Below are positions 1-4,887 of a DNA stretch of 5,470 nucleotides, piece after piece. The notes beneath the pieces are model-generated. The model made no database searches. It was not told the DNA's origin and saw nothing but the letters and a program-made list of their open reading frames with translations. Made by a program: the position numbers and the translations under genes. The DNA is from Microbacterium sp. Its GTDB lineage: Bacteria > Actinomycetota > Actinomycetes > Actinomycetales > Microbacteriaceae. The stretch spans positions 1 through 5,470 of the forward strand of contig NZ_QFPF01000136.1 of assembly GCF_003248605.1 (NCBI RefSeq). The letters are read 5' to 3'. The first letter of the stretch is position 1. Every line of letters starts with the position of its first letter.

Positions 1-784
1 CTTCGGTGCCCCACTCGTAAGTCTCGTCGAGGTCGATCTCGGCTCCGAGGAAGCGCCGCGAGTGCAGGGCGTAGAGCTCGCGACCGACCGCATCCTTCTC
101 TGTGGCCGCGGGCGCCAGCTCGTCGGCGAGAAAGCCGGCGAGCTCGTCGTAGGCGACACGGGCGGCGTCGGCACGCTCGGCGAGATCACGGGCGAGGGAT
201 GCCGGCAGCTGGCCCTCGGCGGGAGCCGCCTGAGCCGCGAACTCGGCGAAGAAACCGGTGTCGGCCGTGTACCGGTGCAGCTGGGTGACGACCTCGACGA
301 CCTGACGGCGCGCGGGGACGACTCCCTGCGCGATGCCCTCGCGGAGGGTCTGGATGTAACCGCGGACCGCGCCGCGCACCGCCCGGAGACGCTCGCCGAT
401 GACGGCCCAGTCCTCGACCGTGTCGGTGGGCATCAGATCGAACGCCGATCGGATGTCTTGTGCGGGAGAGGCGATGACGTTGAGATCGCGCAGGTGCCAG
501 CGAGCGTCGTGCAGATCGAGCGCCAGACGGAGACTGCCCCCGAGGTCCGCCTGCGTGACCGCATCGATGGCGTCAGCCGGGATCTGCGCGTCGAGTCGCG
601 TGAGCGTTGTGCGCGCCGCGTCGGCGAAGCGCTGCGCCCCCTCGGGCGAGAAATCGTCGAAGCGCCCGTTGTACTCGAAGCGACCGATGTAGGTTCCGAG
701 CGTCGGGGAGAGCTCGGCGAGAGTGTCGACCCACGCCTCGGCGACCTCGTCGATCTTCGTGGGTGTCCGCTGTGCGTCCGTCAT
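1..784 (-). CDS. DUF885 family protein, N-terminal part (gene continues past the left edge)
   Basis: An open frame runs on the minus strand from an ATG at 784-782 to the window edge without a stop, giving 261 complete codons. The protein begins MTDAQRTPTKIDEVAEAWVD. It is acidic and mostly helical in character, with no signal peptide or membrane segment. Segments typical of DUF885 are visible: LGTYIGRFEYNGRFDDFSPE around residues 29-48, a helical stretch with GYIQTLREGIAQGVVPARRQ in the middle, and RRFLGAEIDLDETYEWG at the end of the visible part. Many family members carry an HExxPGH-like metal-binding motif in the C-terminal half and are therefore suspected metallopeptidases. That half is outside the window, so the activity cannot be judged here, and full-length members are usually about twice the visible length. 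The gene follows polA in the same direction after 33 nt. An upstream in-frame extension is open, but a -10-like box just before the ATG favours this start. The family call is by recognition of conserved segments only. Confidence 0.8.
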   Translation of the reverse strand, partial: MTDAQRTPTKIDEVAEAWVDTLAELSPTLGTYIGRFEYNGRFDDFSPEGAQRFADAARTTLTRLDAQIPADAIDAVTQADLGGSLRLALDLHDARWHLRDLNVIASPAQDIRSAFDLMPTDTVEDWAVIGERLRAVRGAVRGYIQTLREGIAQGVVPARRQVVEVVTQLHRYTADTGFFAEFAAQAAPAEGQLPASLARDLAERADAARVAYDELAGFLADELAPAATEKDAVGRELYALHSRRFLGAEIDLDETYEWGTE

Positions 785-797
785 GGCCTCGAGCCTA
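785..797 (-). promoter_or_regulatory. Putative -10 box for a leaderless DUF885 transcript
   Basis: On the minus strand TAGGCT (792-797 on the plus strand read as AGCCTA) lies 7 nt before the ATG at 784. It fits the actinobacterial -10 pattern TAnnnT, and transcription would begin at or next to the ATG. No convincing -35 hexamer is visible 16-18 nt upstream, where the sequence already enters the polA stop codon. A weak GAGG sits only 2 nt from the ATG, too close to work well as a ribosome binding site. This would let the gene be expressed independently of polA, but read-through from polA is equally possible. Confidence 0.4.
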
Positions 798-817
798 CTG
801 ACCGGGGCCGACACGAC

Positions 818-3490
818 TCAGTGGGCGGCCTCGTTCCAGTCCGCGCCGCGCCCGATCTGCACATCGAGGGGAACCGTCAGCTCGGCCGCGTCGCCCATGC
901 GCGCGCGGACGATCTCTTCGGCGGCATCCCACTCCCCGGGCGCCACCTCGACGACGAGCTCGTCGTGGATCTGCATGAGGATGCGCGAGCGCAGACCGGC
1001 CCCGCGCAGCGCATCGTCGATGTGGAAGAGGGCGATCTTCATGATGTCGGCGGCGCTGCCCTGGATCGGCGCGTTGAGCGCGGCACGCTCGGCATTCTCT
1101 CGCAGCACGCGGTTGGGGCTGGCCAGATCGGGGAAGGGACGGCGACGACCGAAGATGGTCTCGGTGTACCCGTCGATCCGCGCCTGCTCGACCGATCCGC
1201 GCAGATAGTCGCGGACCGCGCCGAACCGCGCGAAGTACTCGGTCATGAGCTGCTTGGCCTCGGACTGCTCGATGCGCAGCTGCTTGGACAGACCGAACGC
1301 CGACAGGCCGTAGACGAGACCGTACGACATGGCCTTGACCTTGGTGCGCATCGCCGGGGTGACGTCGGCGGGCTGCACGCCGAACACGCGCGCGCCGACG
1401 AAACGGTGCAGATCCTCCCCCGTGCGAAACGCCTCGACCAGCCCCGGATCCTCGGAGAGGTGCGCCATGATGCGCATCTCGATCTGGGAGTAGTCGGCGG
1501 TCAGAAGGGCCTCATACCCCTGACCGACCTCGAAGGCACTCCGGATGCGACGCGACTCCTCGGTGCGTACGGGGATGTTCTGCAGATTCGGTTCGGTGCT
1601 GGACAGACGACCGGTCTGACTGCCCGTCTGCACGTAGGTGGTGTGGATGCGGGCGTCGGGACCGATCGCGACATCGAGGGACTCGATGATCTGGCGCAGC
1701 TTCGTCGCCTCGCGGTGCTGGAGCAGCAGATCGAGGAAGGGATGCGGGTTGCTCTCCTGCAGGTCGGCGAGCACGGCCGCATCGGTCGAGTAGCCCGTCT
1801 TGGTCTTGCGTGTCTTCGGCAGCTGGAGGTCTTCGAAGAGCACCTCCTGCAGCTGTTTGGGCGACCCCAGGTTGAACTCTCGGCCGATGATGGCGTACGC
1901 CTCGCGCGCGAGCGTCTCGGCACGAGCCCCCAGATCACCGGAGAACGACGAGAGCTTGGCGTGTGACACGGTCACCCCCGCCAGCTCCATGTCCGCGAGC
2001 GCCGTCAGCGTCGGCATCTCGATCTCGGAGAGCACCCGCGTAACGGACGCCGGCATGTCGGCCAGCAGAGCGTCGGCGACCCTGAGGATGTACCACGCGC
2101 GCTGACCGGGGGTCGCCCCCTCGGTCTCGGGCACGAGCTGATTCGGGTCGGCCTCGGGCAGCGCCTCGCCCAGATAGCGATCCACGAGGTCGGCGAGGTT
2201 CTTGTCGGGAAAGCTCGGGCGCACGAGCCACCCGGCGATCAGCGTGTCGTGCGCGACGCCGGCGACCTCGACTCCCGCCCGCCGGAGGAACTTGAGCTGC
2301 GGTTTGGCGTCGTGCATCACCTTCGGTGCGGTCGAGGCCAGCCATACGGTGAACGCCGAGAACACCGGGTCGTCGTCGGCGGGCATCCACGCGAACTCCA
2401 CGGCCTCGGCCGATGTGGCGAGGCCGACACGCGCGGCGGCCGCCGTCGGCTGCGGGTCGCACACCATCGCGATGCCCGCCGGGTGGCTCTCGAGCGCCGC
2501 GGCGATCCAGCCATCGAGCTCGCCGGGCGCGATCTGCCGTGCGGGAGCGGCGGTGGGCGCCGCGGCGGGAGCGTCCGTCGCCGCCCTGGCCGAGGCATCC
2601 GCTCCCGTCGCCTCGAAGACGCGTGGCAGGAGTGTGCGGAACTCGAGGCGGGCGAAGATGTCGCGCACGCCCTGCGCGTCGATCGGGCGCACCGCGAGGT
2701 CGGCCGGTGCGACGGGCAGTTCGACGTCGGTGAGCAGGCGGTTCAGCGTGCGGTTGCGTCGCACGTCGTCGAGGTGGTCCCGCAGGTTGCCGCCGACGAC
2801 ACCCTTGATCTCGTCGGCGCGGGTGAGCAGCTCATCGAGCGAGCCGAACTGGGTCAGCCATTTGACCGCCGTCTTCTCCCCGACCTTCGGCACACCCGGC
2901 AGGTTGTCGCTCGTCTCGCCGACGAGAGCGGCGATCTCGGGATACTGATGCGGCGGCAGCCCGTACTTCTCGACGACGGCCGCGGGATCGTAGCGCTTGA
3001 GCTGCGAGACGCCCTGAACGTTCGGGTACAGCAGTGTGATGTCGTCGGTGACGAGCTGGATCGTGTCGCGGTCTCCGGAGACGACGAGGACGTCGTATCC
3101 CTGCGCGGCCCCCTGGGTCGCAAGCGTGGCGAGGATGTCGTCGGCCTCGATGTCCTCCTGCTGCAGCACCGTGATGCTCATCGCCGCGAGGCAGTCCTGC
3201 AGGAGGGGGATCTGCCCCTTGAACTCCTGCGGCGTCTCGCTGCGGTTGGCCTTGTACTCCGCATACTCGCGCGTTCGGAATGACACTCTCGACGTGTCGA
3301 AGGCGACCGCCATGTGCGTGGGCTTCTCAGCCTTGATGAGGTTGACGAGCATCGCCAGGAAGCCGTAGATGGCGTTGGTGTGCTGGTGATCCTTGGTCGT
3401 GAAGTTCTCGACGGGGAGGGCGAAGAAGGCCCGGTAGGCCAGCGAGTGGCCGTCGACGATCATGAGGGTAGGCTTTGCGGAGTCCGGCAC
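818..3490 (-). CDS. polA: DNA polymerase I (5' nuclease plus polymerase, inactive proofreading domain)
   Basis: This complete 890-residue protein starts at GTG 3490 and ends at TGA 820-818. It fills gaps, removes RNA primers and takes part in excision repair. Residues 1-295 are the FEN-type 5' nuclease: VDGHSLAYRAFFAL at 12-25, AFD at 63-65, EDIEADD at 112-118, SGDRD at 138-142, and a helix-hairpin-helix stretch GVPKVGEKTA at 199-208. An Ala/Pro-rich linker follows at about 296-320. Residues about 325-485 correspond to the 3'-5' exonuclease fold but lack the metal-binding acids: MVCDPQ stands where FDTET is expected, and the residue equivalent to E. coli D501 is V471. The polymerase domain has motif A (TADYSQIEMR, D666, E671), motif B (R715, K719, Y723, Y727) and motif C (QIHDE, H842-D843-E844). 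The offset to E. coli numbering is a constant 39. Tyrosine at 723 replaces the E. coli F762. Met10 is a possible alternative start, but a promoter-like box sits 6 nt before the GTG. Confidence 0.98.
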   Translation of the reverse strand: MPDSAKPTLMIVDGHSLAYRAFFALPVENFTTKDHQHTNAIYGFLAMLVNLIKAEKPTHMAVAFDTSRVSFRTREYAEYKANRSETPQEFKGQIPLLQDCLAAMSITVLQQEDIEADDILATLATQGAAQGYDVLVVSGDRDTIQLVTDDITLLYPNVQGVSQLKRYDPAAVVEKYGLPPHQYPEIAALVGETSDNLPGVPKVGEKTAVKWLTQFGSLDELLTRADEIKGVVGGNLRDHLDDVRRNRTLNRLLTDVELPVAPADLAVRPIDAQGVRDIFARLEFRTLLPRVFEATGADASARAATDAPAAAPTAAPARQIAPGELDGWIAAALESHPAGIAMVCDPQPTAAAARVGLATSAEAVEFAWMPADDDPVFSAFTVWLASTAPKVMHDAKPQLKFLRRAGVEVAGVAHDTLIAGWLVRPSFPDKNLADLVDRYLGEALPEADPNQLVPETEGATPGQRAWYILRVADALLADMPASVTRVLSEIEMPTLTALADMELAGVTVSHAKLSSFSGDLGARAETLAREAYAIIGREFNLGSPKQLQEVLFEDLQLPKTRKTKTGYSTDAAVLADLQESNPHPFLDLLLQHREATKLRQIIESLDVAIGPDARIHTTYVQTGSQTGRLSSTEPNLQNIPVRTEESRRIRSAFEVGQGYEALLTADYSQIEMRIMAHLSEDPGLVEAFRTGEDLHRFVGARVFGVQPADVTPAMRTKVKAMSYGLVYGLSAFGLSKQLRIEQSEAKQLMTEYFARFGAVRDYLRGSVEQARIDGYTETIFGRRRPFPDLASPNRVLRENAERAALNAPIQGSAADIMKIALFHIDDALRGAGLRSRILMQIHDELVVEVAPGEWDAAEEIVRARMGDAAELTVPLDVQIGRGADWNEAAH

Positions 3491-3509
3491 CCTGACAGCC
3501 TAGTCAGGG
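3490..3509 (-). promoter_or_regulatory. Putative polA -10 box framed by a 7-bp inverted repeat (operator-like)
   Basis: Read on the minus strand the element is CCCTGAC-TAGGCT-GTCAGGG, and its final G is the first base of the polA GTG start. TAGGCT (plus 3497-3502) fits the TAnnnT -10 pattern and lies 6 nt before the GTG, so the mRNA is predicted to be leaderless. The inverted repeat arms fit exactly against both sides of the hexamer. The layout would suit a dimeric regulator competing with RNA polymerase, but no regulator is identifiable. There is no clear -35 hexamer and no ribosome binding site at a usual distance. The repeat itself is seen directly; its function is inferred. Confidence 0.45.
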
Positions 3510-3564
3510 GTTCCGACACCGCCCGCGGCCCCGTGCGAGCGCCGCGGCTCCGCCTCCCCCGTCC

Positions 3565-3570
3565 AAGGAG
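3565..3570 (+). promoter_or_regulatory. Shine-Dalgarno site fixing the thioesterase start
   Basis: AAGGAG lies 4 nt before the GTG at 3575-3577. It is the only strong ribosome binding site in this region and marks that GTG as the start, although the frame stays open far upstream, antisense to polA. The nearby ATG at 3585-3587 is in a different frame. This is the only protein gene in the window with a classical ribosome binding site. No convincing -10/-35 pair for the plus strand could be picked out in 3491-3564. Confidence 0.75.
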
Positions 3571-3574
3571 TCCC

Positions 3575-4009
3575 GTGAACGACCATGCCGCATACCCGTC
3601 CGCACTCGAGTGGGCGCGGGCGCGCGGGGTCGGTGCGCTCGCCGAGAAGATGGGCTTCGAATGGGTGGAGTTCACGCCCGAACGCGCCGTCGCCTCCCTC
3701 CCGGTCGAGGGCAACACGCAGCCCGTGGGACTCATGCACGGCGGGGCGTACGTCGTGCTCGGCGAGTCCCTCGGTTCGATGCACGCGAACTTCCATGCCG
3801 GCGAAGGGCGGCTCGCGGTGGGCGTCGACATCAACGCGACCCATACGCGATCCGCGACGTCCGGACGGGTCACGGGGGTATGCACCCCGATCCATCTCGG
3901 GCGCACCATGACGGTGCACGAGATCGCGATCAGCGACGATCACGGCCGTCGTGTCTCGACGGTGCGCATCACCAACCTGCTCAAGGATCTGACGCGATCA
4001 GCCCGCTGA
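3575..4009 (+). CDS. Hotdog-fold acyl-CoA thioesterase (PaaI/YdiI-MenI-like)
   Basis: This is a 144-residue protein with a GTG start behind AAGGAG and a TGA stop at 4007-4009. It has the single hotdog domain of the PaaI/4HBT type II thioesterases, which hydrolyse acyl-CoA thioesters in the cytoplasm as dimers or tetramers. The core is GLMHGGAYVVLGESLGS (52-68), followed by VGVDINATHTRSATSGRVTG (82-101) and PIHLGR (105-110). From memory of E. coli YdiI (MenI), Q49, H55 and E64 match its Q48, H54 and catalytic E63, and the segment around residues 82-110 is also close. YdiI acts on 1,4-dihydroxy-2-naphthoyl-CoA in menaquinone synthesis, and actinobacteria use menaquinone, so that substrate is plausible. 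Related enzymes are promiscuous (PaaI, EntH), so the substrate remains inferred and I give no symbol. It is the only plus-strand protein gene, divergent from polA by 84 nt and convergent with the response regulator by 27 nt. Confidence 0.88.
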   Translation: MNDHAAYPSALEWARARGVGALAEKMGFEWVEFTPERAVASLPVEGNTQPVGLMHGGAYVVLGESLGSMHANFHAGEGRLAVGVDINATHTRSATSGRVTGVCTPIHLGRTMTVHEIAISDDHGRRVSTVRITNLLKDLTRSAR

Positions 4010-4044
4010 GGGATCTGATCAGGCCTGCCTCGTGGGTCAGGCCT
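3996..4044. terminator. Two adjacent hairpins at a convergent gene junction, likely bidirectional terminator
   Basis: The first inverted repeat pairs GATCAG (3996-4001) with CTGATC (4015-4020) and, inside it, CCC (4002-4004) with GGG (4010-4012). The loop is GCTGA and a two-base AT bulge lies on the 3' side. It spans the thioesterase stop codon. The second pairs AGGCCTG (4021-4027) with CAGGCCT (4038-4044) around a 10-nt loop and spans the stop of the response regulator. The two abut with no gap. Neither is followed by a good T-run, which is common for actinobacterial terminators. The structure is seen in the sequence; the role is inferred from the position between converging genes. Confidence 0.55.
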
Positions 4045-4657
4045 TCTTGGGAGCGAGCTGCTCGATGATCGCTTTCGCGACATCCTGCATCGTCAGGCGG
4101 CGGTCCATCGACGCCTTCTGGATCCAGCGGAAGGCCTCGGGCTCGGACAGCCCCATCTTCTCGTTGAGCAGCCCCTTCGCGCGGTCGACCAGCTTGCGCG
4201 TCTCGAAGCGCTCCACCATGTCGGCGACCTCGGCCTCGAGCGTGATGATCTGCTGGTAGCGGCTCAGTGCGATCTCGATCGCGGGCAGCAGGTCGTTCGG
4301 GGTGAACGGCTTGACCACGTAGGCGAGCGCACCCGCCTCGCTCGCGCGCTCGACGAGCTCCTTCTGGCTGAAGGCGGTGAGCAGCACGACCGGCGCGACG
4401 TGGTTCTTGTTCAGCTTCTCGGCGGCGCTGATGCCATCGAGCACGGGCATCTTGACGTCCATGATCACGAGGTCGGGGCGCAGCTCGGTGGCGAGCTGGA
4501 CGGCGGTCTCGCCGTCGCCGGCCTCGCCGACGACCTCGTACCCGTTGTCGCGAAGGATCTCGACGATGTCGAGGCGGATCAGCGACTCATCCTCGGCGAC
4601 GACGACGCGTCGGGTGGTGGATGCCGCGGGCTTGGCGTTCAGGTCTTGCTCAGTCAC
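4037..4657 (-). CDS. pdtaR: ANTAR-domain response regulator, PdtaR-like transcription antiterminator
   Basis: This 206-residue protein starts at GTG 4657 and stops at TGA 4039-4037. Residues about 16-132 are a CheY-like receiver domain with the acidic pair E22/D23, the phospho-accepting aspartate D67 in VIMDVKMPVLDG, T94 in VVLLTA, and K116 in YVVKPF. A probable coiled coil (about 133-152) leads to an ANTAR domain at about 153-201, recognised by RKLVDRAKGLLNEKMGLSEP and the following EAFRWIQKAS and VAKAII. ANTAR domains bind RNA, typically paired stem-loops, and prevent transcription termination. The architecture and length match M. tuberculosis PdtaR (Rv1626), which is phosphorylated by the unlinked histidine kinase PdtaS. 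No kinase is encoded in this window, consistent with an orphan arrangement. All receiver key residues are present, so phosphorylation should be possible. The gene is flanked by a divergent tRNA gene and a convergent thioesterase gene and is probably transcribed alone. There is no usual ribosome binding site, and a leaderless mRNA is likely. Confidence 0.93.
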   Translation of the reverse strand: MTEQDLNAKPAASTTRRVVVAEDESLIRLDIVEILRDNGYEVVGEAGDGETAVQLATELRPDLVIMDVKMPVLDGISAAEKLNKNHVAPVVLLTAFSQKELVERASEAGALAYVVKPFTPNDLLPAIEIALSRYQQIITLEAEVADMVERFETRKLVDRAKGLLNEKMGLSEPEAFRWIQKASMDRRLTMQDVAKAIIEQLAPKKA

Positions 4658-4673
4658 CTTTGAATCCTACGGT
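4646..4673 (+). promoter_or_regulatory. Candidate promoter for tRNA-Leu
   Basis: TTGCTC (4646-4651) and TACGGT (4668-4673) are separated by 16 nt and resemble -35 and -10 elements. Transcription would start near 4680, about 33 nt before the mature tRNA. An alternative -10 is TATCGT at 4673-4678. The -35 lies inside the first codons of the divergent pdtaR, and the -10 overlaps the proposed pdtaR -10 by two bases. Confidence 0.35.
4658..4669 (-). promoter_or_regulatory. Putative -10 box for a leaderless pdtaR transcript
   Basis: On the minus strand TAGGAT (plus 4664-4669 reads ATCCTA) is followed by TCAAAG and then the GTG start at 4657. The 6-nt distance puts the predicted transcription start on the first base of the start codon. 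The same arrangement is seen at polA. No good -35 is visible 17 nt upstream (CGCGTC). GGA in the same stretch could act as a very weak ribosome binding site if transcription starts further upstream. Confidence 0.45.
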
Positions 4674-4712
4674 ATCGTCTCAGGCGGACGCGCGGGCAGG
4701 CCGCTCGCGCGG

Positions 4713-4795
4713 GCCGGTGTGGCGGAATGGCAGACGCGACCGACTCAAACTCGGTTGCCCGAGAGGGCGTGTGGGTTCGACTCCCATCACCGGTA
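4713..4795 (+). tRNA. tRNA-Leu, anticodon CAA (decodes UUG)
   Basis: The 83-nt sequence folds as a class II tRNA. The acceptor stem pairs GCCGGTG (4713-4719) with CACCGGT (4788-4794), leaving a G1-U72 wobble, and A4795 is the discriminator, as expected for leucine. The D stem is GCG/CGC (4722-4724 and 4735-4737). The anticodon stem is ACCGA/TCGGT (4739-4743 and 4751-4755) with loop CTCAAAC and anticodon CAA at 4746-4748. The long variable arm is GCCC-GAGA-GGGC (4757-4768). The T arm is GTGGG-TTCGACT-CCCAT (4771-4787). The next bases are CCG, so the 3' CCA is not encoded and must be added by the CCA-adding enzyme. UUG is a rare leucine codon in high-GC genomes. Confidence 0.96.
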
Positions 4796-4800
4796 CCGCA

Positions 4801-4866
4801 GCCCCGACGGCACACGCAGACGGCGGCATCCCCGCAGGGATGCCGCCGTCTGCGTGCTGTCGGGGC
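4801..4866. terminator. Large hairpin between tRNA-Leu and pyk, likely bidirectional terminator
   Basis: A perfect 20-bp inverted repeat pairs 4813-4832 (starting CACGCAGACGG) with 4837-4856 around the tetraloop CGCA. An outer 8-bp stem pairs GCCCCGAC (4801-4808) with GTCGGGGC (4859-4866), separated from the inner stem by a small asymmetric internal loop (GGCA opposite CT). It begins 5 nt after the tRNA end and finishes 21 nt before the convergent pyk stop, so it can end transcripts on both strands. There is no T-run on either strand, so termination would rely on the very strong GC stem. Confidence 0.75.
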
Positions 4867-4887
4867 GGGTCGTCGGGCCCCGAACCG

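Noticed and set aside
62..1966. 634-codon open frame on the plus strand across the DUF885 gene and polA
   Set aside because: It lies antisense to two clear genes, its product is rich in Arg/Gly/Asp/Leu with no family resemblance, and long antisense frames are expected opposite high-GC coding sequence.
2249..3283. 344-codon plus-strand open frame opposite the polA 5' half
   Set aside because: It is a shadow of polA in a high-GC genome, with no ribosome binding site and no recognisable domain.
3314..3574. N-terminal extension of the thioesterase frame into the polA antisense region
   Set aside because: The frame is open by chance. The ribosome binding site AAGGAG at 3565-3570 and the usual family length put the start at 3575.
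3491..3574. SOS (LexA) box upstream of polA
   Set aside because: I saw no match to the actinobacterial CGAAC-N4-GTTCG pattern in the intergenic region. The inverted repeat there has different arms.
3490..4044. Hairpins near pdtaR as ANTAR RNA targets
   Set aside because: Known ANTAR targets are paired stem-loops with hexanucleotide loops having A at position 1 and G at position 4. The 3996-4020 and 4021-4044 hairpins have 5- and 10-nt loops, and the polA repeat has loop TAGGCT or AGCCTA, so none fits.
4713..4795. tRNA-Leu as an integration site for a mobile element
   Set aside because: No integrase, no duplicated tRNA 3' end and no change in base composition follow. pyk lies directly behind the terminator.
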